Positions 1 to 11,084 of a stretch of 64,000 bases of DNA are shown here, one piece after another. A program made the translations under genes and the position numbers. Below the pieces are notes generated by a model, which saw only the letters and a list, made by a program, of their open reading frames with translations, had not been told where the DNA came from and ran no database searches. Within the stretch, counting starts at the first letter, position 1. Each line of letters begins with the position of its first letter. The stretch comes from Eutreptiella sp. 'Long Island Sound 2002' (taxonomy: Eukaryota > Euglenozoa > Euglenophyceae > Eutreptiales > Eutreptiaceae), in contig OZ038384.1 in the NCBI GenBank assembly GCA_964036045.1, positions 28,997,771 through 29,061,770 of the forward strand. The letters are read 5' to 3'.

Positions 1-3000
1 CAAGCAGGCAGGCAAAGCAAGGCGCTCACAGGGGCATCCTGATGCGCGTGTCATGTGACAAAGCGTTCCAGGATCCTTGCCACTCTGAAACAAGGGAACA
101 AAAGTATGTACAGCAACACATCAGAATATGTACACATGGGGTTAAGACTGGACTGGGGTAAGGGCATCACAGGTCAATAGACACTCAATCCCACTTCATA
201 TCCCAATCCCAGGTCCGTCCCTCTCAGTGGCTGGCAGGGGCGGGGGCTGAAACACAACCCATGCCCTACTTAGTCCGGACCCTGAAACCCTGCCAATGGG
301 GGAGGGTGTCCCGCCCAGCCACAGGCGAGTTCCTAGACACCAAGCAGCTCCAAGGCCAACTGACGCTGGCGCTCGATACTCCCTGAACAGCAGGTCCAAA
401 CTCCCCTCTGATCCAGAGAAAAGGCCCCGCCACTATCCCCTAGGAGTTGGTAGCTGAAAACGGGCTGTTTCAGCCCAAACTGATATTAGCTCCGAAAACT
501 GCAAAATTGACCCCTCGTCTGGACCCGCCAGAGGTAGGAATGAGGCAAATGACGCCATGCCTTTCACGTACGAAGTTTCTGGAGCCCTCACCCAACCTGG
601 TTCCCTCTGAAATCCCGGCATCACGGCACGACGGGATCATCAAGTGGGGTCATGATGCCAAAATCACCAAAATTGGCGTCATTTTCACGGGTGATTCGCC
701 CGGCCAGGGCAAAGCCAATACTTCACAGGATAGGAGGCAGGACCTAGGACCGCTATCTGAGTGCACGACTTGAAGTTCAGTCCGGAATCCGCATGGGCAG
801 AGAGATATGGGGCCGCCAATTGACCACACGGGGGGGCTGAAATTGGGGTCCCAAAAGGGGGTCATTTTGGCTGCTCAAAATGAGCCAAAATCGGGGGTGC
901 CCTCAATAGTATATCTCCACGCCGGCTTGGGGATCTGATCCGCCATTCAACACACGTTCCACCAGGAGTCCAACGGCAACCCCCATGCATTGACATTCAA
1001 AGATCTCCATGCCACTCGGCGTGGTGACAATCCAAATCGGGTCCACAATTGCCAAAATGGCAAAATCGGTCGTCTCGGTCGACCGTCCAGGGTAGGAAAC
1101 CTTGGCGATATTGACGCGCCAAGCCTTGATTCACACCCCTTGATATCCCATTTGGTCCCATGCCCTGGGTTATGGCTTGCTGTCACACTGGCTGCTTGCT
1201 GTTCATCGAGGGGATGAACACGCGGACGGGGCAGAAAGCAGCATGCGGTGCAAAGGGGGAGATCATGGATCGCACCAAAAGTTGAATAACTCCGGATGAG
1301 CCGGAGGAGCAAATACGAAACTCAATGGCGTTCAACCCTTAGTCATATGCTACCATATTCGCCCTTCTTTTTGGCTAGATCCTGTGCCCCATGGAGATAT
1401 GGTAGTTCAAATATGGCATACAATGGCAAAAACAGCGAAATTTGGCCAAAATGGCACGCACTCATGATTCCATATCTCCATGGCCACGGCGAGGGTCCTT
1501 TCAACCAAAGATGCTATAGACATATGGGACTCGGGTCCCAATGTATGCCGCTTTTCAACCTTCATGGTCGCCTCCAGCTATTTTCCCCATTGGAGGGAAA
1601 ATGACACATAAATGAGGCAGAATGGCAACATACCCCAAATTGGGTGACTCACAACTCTCCCTTCGAGAGGAGAGGCCACATGGGGAAACACCCCATTCGA
1701 TGCGAGTTTATGTGCCCTCTCCGAATTGCCCTTACCCTTGGTCAAGTGGCGCACGCAACCTCGGGGGCGAAATCAGGGGGAGAAGGGGTTTGTGGCCATT
1801 CTGGGCAAAACGGCCAAAGTTCACCCAAAAGTGGTCCCTCGAAAAGTCGTATCTCCGTATCACAAGAGAAAGGAGCCTCGGGCTTTTGCATGGATGCAAA
1901 CCGAGGCTTTGCTTCCCTTTTGCAACAAGGGTTGAGGTTTAAAGCATAATGGAAACATTTTTAGCACCTCAATCCTTGAAGAACACCATTTATGGGAAAA
2001 AGTGCATATATCGGCGATATTGGCATGAACATATCTTCGGGACGTTGAGGAGCAAAGATATGAGTAAACATTCTTGGAGTAGGCCCATAGTAGGTGCTCT
2101 CAAATATGCCCACTATGGTTAGATTGTCTCCGCCCACTCGTGTCATTAGTGCTTGCATATGAGCGTGTGTGCAAAGAGGCAGTATGGCACGCGTGCTCAC
2201 AAGGCGAAATCATACAAAATAGAAAACAAGGTTGTAAAAATGATCCAAGCCACCACGACGTTTTTCGTGGTCTCTACTTCACATATTGCCTTGGTTCAAG
2301 GCTCAAATCCTCATAGGCTTCGAGTACGAGCCTCAGGGGTTTGGCCATTTTGGCCATATTTTCGACCAAAACTTGCCCTCTTTCGAAAATGGAGTTTTGG
2401 TACGCATTGAATTGCGTGAAGCCATCGTTGAGTTGGCTCGAAAAATGAAAATGACCTAGGGCTCTTGGTCTTGTGAGCATTGTGTTTGGTTGTTAACGTT
2501 CATGCTCACAAGGCCAAAAAGTTAGCGTTTGCGCACGCACGCGACTTGGGTTTGCGAAACCCATGGGCCGCCTAAAACATCCCTATTGCCCGCTTCCCTA
2601 TACAAAGTAATATGCCCACGTGAAAGGAACATGGATGAAAGGCATAGGGGGGGAATTGAGGGTTCCGTCCGAACTCAGGGTACTTGAGAACCATGAGTTC
2701 GAGCGATTGACGGAAAAGCTTGCGCGCTCATTTTCTCTCAGACGCAACGGCGAAAAAATTCTGGTGAACTCACCAGATGAAAGTACAAGAAAAATCCTTT
2801 AGATCCAGCCCTTAAGTTCTCTCAGAACCTCAAAGGTATCCGAGAAAAATCCCTCACAAAACTCGCCACGGAGAAGCGACGAAAGCGCGCGAGCAGGCGA
2901 CAACAGGCGGCGATTTCAGGACAATTAGAAATTGCGGTAGAGATCGGGTATTTCACCGATTTCTAACTGAAAATCGACCAAGACAATAAAATTATGGTAA

Positions 3001-3696
3001 TTCTACATCGATTTATTGGTTAGAAATCAGATTCCAGATTCGCGGACCAGAGAACATGGATATCCCGCTGACAGCCGGTGTCAACGGCTTCCGCAGGGGT
3101 GTGACGGCTCACAGGCCTCTGGGCCACACCTAGGATTTTATGGGGTTCAAAAATCCCAAAACCAGCTAAAGTCAGAAATACTACTTTTTTTGTCAAAGTA
3201 TACCATAAAGAGCATATTTTCCGGAGTTAGCCCCCCCCCCCATCCTCCAAATTGGAAATTTTCCAGCCCCTAGATTGCAAGTGCAAATATAGCTGTTTTG
3301 GGCGTTTTTTGGCACCCTCCGGATTATTATCTTGGGTGAAGGGCAGGCACGGGCACAAATCATTGCTTGCCTAGCCTCACAGGGCACTAGGGACAAACTT
3401 GATCCATTTGAAATCTCGTGACACCACAAGGACATCATCGAAATGACCGTTTATGGCCCGAAAGTGGCAAAAATGGTCGTATTTTGGATTTATCTGGACA
3501 TCCGGTAATGCAATCGACGTGATTTCAATACAGCAACTAGATAGTGTCGTATTTTACCGATTGCGCTATCTAAATCGGGGCAGATGCGCACAGATTAGGC
3601 ACAAATCACCAAAACCTCGGCAAAATTGGGTTGCGGCGGGCCATAAATCGCGATCGCGGCAGTTTTTAGACGGTTCAGTTACGGGATTCCGGTACC
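1..3696. other. Repeat-like region without a supportable gene
   Basis: No reading frame here has recognisable domains or convincing protein character. The sequence from about 1000 to 2450 repeatedly uses words of the form GCCAAAATGG, and a 10-base C run lies near 3231. Short open frames of 60-120 codons occur on both strands but look like chance. The right edge meets the truncated end of a retrotransposon near 3700. It is probably old interspersed repeat sequence; that is inference. Confidence 0.4.
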
Positions 3697-4371
3697 TCAT
3701 AAAATCCTAGGTGAAGCGTGTTCACCAGTGCAGCCCCAGTCAGGGGTGCATATGACAACCCTTCCTCCCTGATAAGCGATTTTGGTTAGAACCTTCGCGA
3801 GCAGGGAGAAGGGAGAGTTAGCATACGCTAGGCCCATTGCTTTCCAGAAGAAACAGAAAGCGTTGTTTAAATGTTTCGAGCAGTACAACTGCATAATGTG
3901 CTGTTGTCGGCTCGCAAACAATTCTACCTGGATCTCATCCAGGTTTACTTGAAGGGCCGACAGTCCATTTTCAAGAACATGACGGGCCAATTGGTAGTTT
4001 TCAGTACGATAGTTAGTCTCGGATGCGTAGCGCAGCCCAGACTCTTTTCGTCCTGACAGCTCCAAAGGTACGGAGAAGAGCCCACTGCCAAAGTCGCAGT
4101 GCAAAGAATAGGCGCGCTCGAGAGACAGCATCTTTACCTGGGGGTTTCTTCGTAGGAAGTCGGTACCAATGACGATGTCAAAGGCGTCGGTGTCCAGCAC
4201 TCTGCAGTGTTGGGTCACAGTTTCGTCGCCCAAGCATATAGTCACATCGACCCCCCCCAAGGAATGGATGGTACGCCCATCCCCTACTCTTATGGCCACG
4301 GTCTTAGTTTTCTTGAAAGTCCTTAGCAGGCGCCGGGCCACTATGGAAAGTGTTGCACCGGTGTCAAGCAC
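3697..4371 (-). pseudogene. Retropepsin plus Dam-like segment of a retrotransposon polyprotein
   Basis: The frame is 224 codons and opens on GTG, directly after an in-frame TGA at 4375-4377, so the start is only the point where the frame reopens. Residues 2-6 (LDTGA) are the retropepsin active site and residues 65-73 (DIVIGTDFL) are the second retropepsin hallmark. Residues 148-212 carry LFAS (151-154), NSPF (185-188) and CTPDW (208-212). That spacing recalls the Dam-like methyltransferase segment found after RNase H in DIRS-type retroelements, where the second motif is normally NPPF or PPFS; here the Pro is changed to Ser. The frame ends at a rearranged junction near 3700. Protease is well supported; the methyltransferase relationship is inference from motif order. 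Confidence 0.75.
3736..3924 (-). other. Dam-like (LFAS...NPPF...TPDW) segment
   Basis: This 63-residue block holds LFAS, then a Cys and aromatic stretch, then NSPFSLLAKVLTKI and CTPDW. In DIRS-like elements a comparable LFAS/PPFS/VL-KI/P-W block is described as a Dam-type N6-adenine methyltransferase remnant. Here it follows a retropepsin, which DIRS elements lack. No SAM-binding motif is visible in the surviving part, so enzymatic activity is not implied. Confidence 0.45.
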
Positions 4372-4443
4372 CGCTCAAAAAACTTGATCCCCAATTTTCA
4401 CGACGATCCGGAAAATCAAGTCATCCTCTTCGGAGCCGCCCCC

Positions 4444-6570
4444 CTACTCCTCATCAGGGAAGTTGACATCCACCCCTGCAGGCATGAGGGACTTGGCCAT
4501 CCAGGCCATTCGCCTCTTCTTAGAGTTATTCCCCTCAGGGGAAGCGTTATTCCCCTGTGGGCGCTTCTTGGGGTCACCTGCGGCAGGAGGGGGAGTAGCA
4601 GCGGGCGCTGATGAGCGTCTCTGGGGGTTAGGGGGTTCACCTTTGCCAACCCCCTTGCCACCTCCTTTACAACCTTTATCCCCATTCGGGGGATTTCTGG
4701 TGGGTGTTTGGGTCTTCTGGCGTTCAGCCTCCTGTCGCTTGAGTTTATCAATCTCGCGTTTCTTTATGTGACATTCGTCTTCGTAGTGACGACGTTTGCC
4801 GGAATAGCCACAGGTGATGGTACACCTGAAATGATCCTGATGGGTCACAGGCTTCCCATCCCCGGTATGCTGCTGTCGCTTCATCTGCAGCATACAGCTA
4901 CTGCGATGATTGCAGTCAGAGGCATGACAAGGCCCCCCCTTGTCATTGACAGGTTTGCAGTAGAACAAAGGAGGTGTACCTGCATCAGGTTTAACCTCAT
5001 TCATGGCACGTAGGTTACCCTTCCCTTTACCACCTCCCTGGTTGGTGTTAGTGGGATTTTTAGGCTCTTTCCCTTCGCCACGTTCGGGGGTAGGGGTACC
5101 ACCCTGACCCAAGCGCTTCTTGAGGAATGTTTCCATGGGGGACTCATTCTCCCTCTCAAGAGCTAGCTTAATCAGCAGGTCCACCAGTTCGTCGTACAAG
5201 TGGGTCCAGCCTTTCCTCTCAGAGGTAGAGCGGCACTCATCCCACGTACGTTGGGGGATCTTACTCATGAGCCACAGGTGGGGCTCAGTGGCTCCGTAGG
5301 AGCCCACGTTCATCCGTGAAAACAGACACTCCAGGTCGCACACGTATTCAAAGACTCGCGCAGCGGAAGGAAACTCAGGGAGCATAGGTAGCTCCTCTAT
5401 CTGTGTGCGCACACTGAGGTCAGTCTCATAGACTGGGAACGTTTTCTCCAACCTCTGGAGTACCTCTCACCAGGTTGAACAGGTTTTCACAATCCGTTTC
5501 ACCTGTTTTGGCAAAGTTTTCTTTTTGCAGGAGCGTTTCAGCAAGGAGCATTTGGTGGCCACATCCACATGGGATTGGCCAGTGAGCAAAAGAAACACAG
5601 CAAATTCTTCTGCCCATTCAGGCAAATTTTTGGGGTCGAACTCCGGCAATTCTAGCTGGATGTTCACCTGGGCAATAGGTCTGCCCATCTTCCCACCCCC
5701 CGGGGTTAGGCGAGAAGGAGAAGGAGATAGGCCGGCAAGAGGTGCCAGGGCTGACAGCCCTCTTTTCTCAGTCTCCGTCACCGGCACGTCCTGTAGTTCA
5801 GCAATAGGGACTGTCCTGGCGGGAGGATGAAAAGGGCTGCGGCAAGTAACCTTGGGTAGCAACGTGGACACCCTTGATCTTTTGAGATCATCAGCCAACG
5901 TGCTCAATCCTGGTGAAGGTGAGAGTAGCGCTGGCTTGGGTAAGGGTTCAGCGATACCCAATTTAGCCTTGACAGCCTCTCACAGAGCTGTCACATCCGG
6001 GTCTTCGGATCCGGATAGAAGTTTGGCCAAACGTTCGGCCGTACGATCCAGAGCTCCATGAGTGGGCTCTGGGCGAAGAGGATCTATTATCGACAAATCT
6101 GGATGCCTTGCTCTCGGGTGTTCGTGTACTCTCGGTCGTCTCGGTAGTGATACTGTGTCCGCCATTTCTGTAGATGGCCCAGAATAGAGGAAGGAGCCCA
6201 TCTCAGTTTGGGGCGGCGACCCGAGAGCATCAAGAGGTATTTCTTCATCTTCTCCTACGGTGGACTTGTGGTACTCTTCGTGGAGCATGAACTCGTTCAT
6301 CCTCCCTCGTAGGTCCTCTTGTTCTTCAGGACCAACTCCAAGTACGGTAGAAGACGAGGCCGGACAAGCCGACCGGGCGATGGAAGCTTCGACACGCCTG
6401 CGGAGCCTTTGCAGGCCGTCTTCAGCACGGGCCGCTAACATTTCCGTGGTTAATGGGATTATTCTGGGCGGATTTAGTTCCGCCCTTCTGTGCTCTGGAT
6501 CTTCCTGAGACCCAGATGCTGCTCTGAGTGGCGGTTCACTCTTTGGGTGGGCTACACTGCCATGTTGCAC
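4444..6570 (-). pseudogene. gag-like capsid/nucleocapsid ORF
   Basis: Three stretches share one frame: 6570-5980, 5961-5467 and 5451-4444, separated by in-frame TGA codons at 5980 and 5467. A TAG at 4444 then separates gag from protease. The first stretch is acidic and disordered. The middle one contains a capsid-like helical region. The last one (335 codons) has a helical part up to about residue 115, then Gly/Lys-rich sequence, a Cys/His patch (C165, C175, H176, C180, H182, C186) and a zinc knuckle at residues 214-227 in which the second Cys is Ser (CGYSGKRRHYEDEC). A basic Pro/Gly-rich tail follows. The role in an intact element would be RNA packaging in virus-like particles. It is non-functional here. 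Confidence 0.7.
4771..4812 (-). other. Damaged CCHC zinc knuckle in gag
   Basis: The residue pattern is C-x2-S-x4-H-x4-C, where gag knuckles have C-x2-C-x4-H-x4-C. The Cys-to-Ser change would abolish normal zinc binding. It is consistent with the stops elsewhere in the frame. Confidence 0.65.
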
Positions 6571-6799
6571 TTGTACACTTCTGATCGGCCAGGTTCAGGA
6601 GGACAGTTGAGTGGACATGTTCAATGTGCTTTTCAGTGTGCTTTTCTTGTGCTTCTGCTCAGAGTCGGTTCGAAAGATTCTCAGGGTTTACCTCTGCTAC
6701 CGGAAAGATGTCCTTGATTAGTGCCCTATAGATTTTGATGAAATCTTGCAGGTTTTTGATGGTGAAATCCCAAAACGAAAGGAGCAAGTAGAGCAAGAA

Positions 6800-7413
6800 C
6801 AGGATGTGGATCGAATCAATGAATAGTTTGAAATCCAGTGTAACACAGAAGGGCTGCAGATAGACAAAGCAGGTATAAACAGAAAGATTCAATCACAAAT
6901 GGATAATACAAAAGATTTTATATGAAAGCTGGGCTGACTCTAGCCTCAAAGATAGCATCGGGCACTTCATGTGCACTCTTTTTTGGAGAAATGGTGCTGG
7001 TTAGGAATATGGGGCATAGGTGTCAGGCCAGACACAGAATATGACTTGGCTAAGCAACTGAATTCAGAAACAGTTAAAAAGTAGAACCACAATAAGTGGT
7101 AGAAACAATTGAGTATAGGGGTCTTGGGGTGGGAGACCACTAGGCTTATCCTCCAAGGCCTAAAGCATGAAATGCCTATTTTATATCGGTATATCCTCCA
7201 TGAAGGAAGATACCTCCGCTCAGTTGAGTGGTAGGGGTGAACTTCATGGAGGGCTAGGGTTATAACCCTAGTTACCTTGAGAAGGTGTACTAAAGGCTTC
7301 AAAAGAGTGACAAAAATACTTCAGTTAGTCCTAGCATCAACAAGAGGGTTTTAAAGGGGGCTTGGCCTGGATCACGCCCTCCAAGAGAGACAAGGCAGTG
7401 ACTTCTTCTTACT
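6800..7413 (-). repeat. 5' LTR-like segment (family A, minus copy)
   Basis: The reverse complement matches the plus strand at 15925-16570 over most of its length. Shared landmarks in order are GTAAGAA, a GATCCAGGC block, TCACTCTTTTGAAGC, AACTAGGGTTATAACCCTAG, the Ser/Gly-poor spacer with CCCCTACCACTCAAGTGAGC-like sequence, GAGTGCACATGAAGTGC and TGTCTATCTGCAGCCC. It lies just upstream of gag, where a 5' LTR belongs. The precise terminal dinucleotides are not settled. Confidence 0.6.
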
Positions 7414-7555
7414 CAAGACACCGCCGAAGAGATCCCAGTTGTGTTCAATTGACTTTCAACATGGCCAATTGAACAAGTAGAATGGAATTTACTTCAATTG
7501 AACAAGGGAGCATCCACTTGGTGCACATCCACTTCGTTCGCTCGTAGGTGCGCGC

Positions 7556-7798
7556 TTGAGGAAGAAGGCCTTAAAGAATTTGACCGCCTTACAACCCAAG
7601 GAGGTGCCCGAGAAGGGAGACAAAAAGGCCATGGGTGCTCCGAAGAAGCCGAAGGGGAAGGATGCCCCCAAAAAGGCAACACCGAAGCCCGCGGTAGAAC
7701 CGAAGGATGGGATTGTTGAATTGACCTCAAGGGGCGAGGAGAGGATTGTAATTCCTTTCGTGAGATTTGTCGACAAGGGCTATTCCAAGACATCATGA
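7556..7798 (+). CDS. Unidentified Lys/Pro-rich coding segment, partial
   Basis: This is an 80-codon frame with many KKP/PKK/PKP steps between residues 10 and 45, then a folded-looking end (VELTSRGEERIVIPFVRFV). No ATG opens it; the upstream CTCGTAG could be a splice acceptor, so it may be an internal exon. A second frame (7795-7950, WSYKRRYG...FFNFGEPIDP) begins at an overlapping ATGA and also looks protein-like. A frameshift or an intron may join them. No family recognised. Confidence 0.3.
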   Translation: MRKKALKNLTALQPKEVPEKGDKKAMGAPKKPKGKDAPKKATPKPAVEPKDGIVELTSRGEERIVIPFVRFVDKGYSKTS

Positions 7799-8485
7799 AG
7801 ATGAAGTGGTCCTACAAGAGGCGGTATGGTGCCAAGTTCCACAAGGCTATCTTTGGAGCAACGGTGGAATTTGCCGCATTTAAAAACATAAAAATCCACC
7901 GGTCGCACGGAAGATTTTTCAACTTTGGTGAGCCCATTGACCCAATATGCCCAAGTAAAATACCGCGCACACCCCTTCCATTGGAATGCCATAGCCGTAG
8001 TTTACGGTTATGGCCATTCACCAATGCAATTGCATTGCCATGAACATGATGAGCACCGCATTTCGGGCATTTGCGTGTTGATGGGGGAAGAGGGGGATTG
8101 CCATGGGGTTGCTTTTTGTGTGGAGAAAGGAGGGATCATCCACCACGAAGGAAGGGCAATCCCCACAATGGGTACACGTCAGGATGGATCCCTCGTTGAG
8201 GGGTACTTGTGTTACGCCCAAAAACATGGCGTTGTCTTTGATTCACATGCAATGCATGGCCATGGCAATGGCGTGGTCGGAGGGTGGTACTCGTATTTTA
8301 CACGCGTGCATTGCCGGAACACATGCGGGAAGCGGATGTTGCGCAATTGCGGAGCCTTGCATTCCCGTTGGTGTGAACAATGTGAGTCATTGCTTTCACT
8401 TGCTTATGTGGTATTGCATGCATGTGAATGGATATTTCCTTTGCTTTTGTCTGTTGGTGGGGCCTTTTGTCTCTAGAGCCTCAAA

Positions 8486-9133
8486 GTGAGTTTGAAAGGA
8501 GCCGTGGCCAGCAACGTTGAGGAGGAAGCAAAAAAGGAGGAAGAGGAAAAAGAAGAGGAACCAACCAATGATGTGGATGACCCAAACGAGGAAGAGGAAC
8601 CAACCAATGATGCGAATGAGGAAGAGGAATGCAAGGAAGTAGAGAGAGTGGTTGAGGAAGATGGGGTCCCTCGAACAAGGGCCTCTCTACGTCTTAAAGA
8701 CCTAGATAAGCTTTGGGTTCTCATGCAATTGGAAATGGAAAAGGATTTGGAGTGTGATAAGGAGTGGGTTGTTTGTTGTGGGTATGATGCCATGCTTTTG
8801 CGTGGCTCGGAGTTAGATGATGCTCCGAGGAGTGAATGGACAAAGGCCTCCCGTCCCGGTTGGCGAATGCTCATCATGCCCCCGCAACTACCGGGGGACG
8901 ATGACATTAGCCTCGTGGCGGTAAACAAAATTGATTGTGAAGAGACATATGAGGAGGCGGAGGCCCGGAGGGTGCAATACAAGGCCGATGCCAAGGTGTA
9001 CGACAAGTGTATTCCCCAATACATGGTCTTCACACTTTTTTATGATAGTGTTCATTCCATCGTATTGTGCGTGTTGATCCTCTTGTTGTTCAATGGAATT
9101 TTCAACTCCATCAATTGTGAGAAAAATCCATAA
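8486..9133 (+). CDS. Unidentified acidic protein segment, partial
   Basis: The open frame is 215 codons with GTG at its 5' end, just after TCTCTAG, which would serve as a splice acceptor; a true start is not visible. Residues 11-55 are almost entirely Glu, Asp, Asn, Pro and Lys, with an imperfect internal repeat (EEEPTND occurs twice). Residues 60-175 have globular composition (RTRASLRLKDLDKLW, WRMLIMPPQLPGDDD). The last 35 residues are strongly hydrophobic and may be intron or 3' UTR read-through rather than a membrane helix. No family recognised. It sits between two LTR-like repeats, so it could be captured or transposon-borne sequence. Confidence 0.4.
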   Translation: MSLKGAVASNVEEEAKKEEEEKEEEPTNDVDDPNEEEEPTNDANEEEECKEVERVVEEDGVPRTRASLRLKDLDKLWVLMQLEMEKDLECDKEWVVCCGYDAMLLRGSELDDAPRSEWTKASRPGWRMLIMPPQLPGDDDISLVAVNKIDCEETYEEAEARRVQYKADAKVYDKCIPQYMVFTLFYDSVHSIVLCVLILLLFNGIFNSINCEKNP

Positions 9134-9349
9134 AATAGGGTATGCAAGGGTCGCAAGGGTCTACAAAATCAATGGTAGGTGTTTGACGTACATTTTGAGA
9201 AAGGGTTGTTATGGTTTTGGAAATATGAAACCACATGACGTGCCACTAAATGGGAAATAGACATGGTAGAAAGTAGTTGTTTGATTGAAATCTATGGTAT
9301 TCAATTGAGTAGACTTGATTGAGTTGAGTTAAACGGTTTTGACCTTAGA

Positions 9350-10080
9350 ACAACAATCGAGGGGAACAGGTGGGAACAGGCCCTCGCCACTCACGGCAGA
9401 GGTACAGTTTTTAGTTTTGATCTGCGCCGCATGGTTTAGCGCGGCAGGGAAGTGCATGAATTCACCCTTACCTGCCCACCTGTAAAGCAAAGGGCGATGG
9501 ACCTGGTTTGAGACGGAGGAACCAAGCCAGCTTCCACGTATTATACGCTTCTCAGGCTGACCTATAATACGCTGTTCCCAAACCAGGTTACAAAAAAGCA
9601 AGCTCAAGGAACTCCACCCGTTCTCTTATAGAAGGTCGGGTGGAGCCCCTGGGTAACCTAAACAAGGGTTATACCGTGCGCAACACGCGTGGCCTACCCT
9701 TTAATGCGCCATATGCATGCACGGGTATGCATGAATCTGTCAATCCACTATTTTATCCACTCCTTTTTCCAACAATCTATACCAATCACAATCACAAACT
9801 CAACCAGGGGATGACCCCTTCTGGGCTTACTCGCCTTACCTACCGTTGGAGAGAGATAGCAAGTGGGAAGGTGACACGAAACACAAGCGAAGCAAATAGT
9901 TTATGCACACGTGTGTATGTTCTAATCAGTGCTACAAAAAAGGGAGGTTGGTGTGTAAGAGCAGGTGTCACGGTTGCCCCGCATTGCACCGCAGGACAGG
10001 ACCGATAGCCCCCCGCGATAACCACTCCCTGGCCGAAGGCCATCATCCTTGCCCTAATCTCACCTCTAATCATCGTGTAA
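9350..10080 (+). repeat. LTR-like repeat family B, copy 1
   Basis: It is diverged but collinear with 14172-14760. Common landmarks are GAGGAACC, TATTATACG, AATACGCTGTTC, AGCAAGCT, CTGGGTAACCTAAACAAGGG, GCGTGGCCTA, ACTCAACCAGG and TGGGCTTAC. Both copies are in the same orientation, 4.8 kb apart, flanking the integrase-chromodomain remnant, which is the layout expected of LTRs. Divergence is high by eye, so an old insertion or two independent copies are both possible. Confidence 0.5.
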
Positions 10081-11084
10081 TCTTCTAATCAACCCCTCTA
10101 CTCTACGTTTGCGTTGCTACAGGACTTGTCAGCGGAAACATGAGACAAGCAATGAGTATGCTGCATGCGAAGCAAACACAACCTGTATGTTTATGCCTCT
10201 TTCTTTGAATTCATATTGAACTGTCGAATTCTTCATTCTTGATTTTTCCTAGAAGCATATGTCGAGTCTCTGCGTTTATTATTTATTGCATGTCTCGTCA
10301 TTTCTTTATTATTACGTGATATACTGTTATAATCTTTTTTTCTCTGTCTCTTCCGGCGCCCAACTAGGATGCGCTCCGGCGCGCCGCTTTTCTCTGCGTG
10401 TAAATCCAGGGATTGAAAAATTCCTGTGATGAAAAAAAATCGCGTAATCATGTGCATTTAATGCACATGCAGATTCTGCACAGGTGTGTACCCTCAGAAA
10501 AATTGTACGCCGTCATTTGACGGATGTTGGTGTTTGCATCGATCGTTGCGTGTTTGTCAGTCCCTCAACCCTTTGTCCCTTCTCTGCAGATATCCTGGGA
10601 CGCAAACAGTGGAGTAGGCCGTGTTCTGGCCGAAAAACTGACTCCTGGACCACTGTCCAGAATCCAAGAGGCCATTGAGGGCAAAAGAATTTTCAACGCC
10701 ACCCCCTCGCACTAAGGACAGATCAGGTCACACAGCAGGTTCAACGAGACCCCAGACAGCGTGCCCTGATCGTATCCTGCGTTCGTTTTGCGTATTGCAC
10801 TGCGTTTTACTATTTGGAGGGAGAGGTGTATGCACACATGAATTGGCATGCCCATTCTAACCCCCTGCCAAGCCACAGCTGCCCCAGCGACGGCACTGAG
10901 GTCAGTGGGAGCTGTAGGTGTCTCTTTTGGCTAAGCAAAAACTGGCGACTGCCCTGATGCCGCGCTTTCTTTCCGATGTTGGGGATGTTATAGGAAATTT
11001 AAAAACGATGTTGAAGCCATGAGGAGGTCAGCAAAAATTCCCTTTGTCCTTTGAAATGCCACAGTGGTGGCCACCACAGCACAA
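10081..11084. other. No supportable gene
   Basis: The short frames here show no domain or protein-like composition. The stretch could be internal sequence of a decayed LTR element, given the flanking repeats, but nothing in it identifies gag or pol. Confidence 0.3.

Larger units (their letters stand above)
3697..7413 (-). mobile_element. Truncated Ty3/Gypsy-like LTR retrotransposon
   Basis: Read on the minus strand the order is an LTR-like segment (7413 to about 6800), a short leader, a gag-like frame (6570 to 4444), a retropepsin (from 4371) and a Dam-like segment that stops abruptly at about 3700. Reverse transcriptase, RNase H, integrase and a 3' LTR are absent, so the copy is 3'-truncated. 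The LTR call rests on similarity to a plus-strand copy at 15925-16570. Gag and protease lie in one frame, broken by stops at 5980, 5467, 4444 and 4375. The element is dead. Its exact ends are not resolved because no target-site duplication can be paired with a missing 3' end. Confidence 0.75.
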
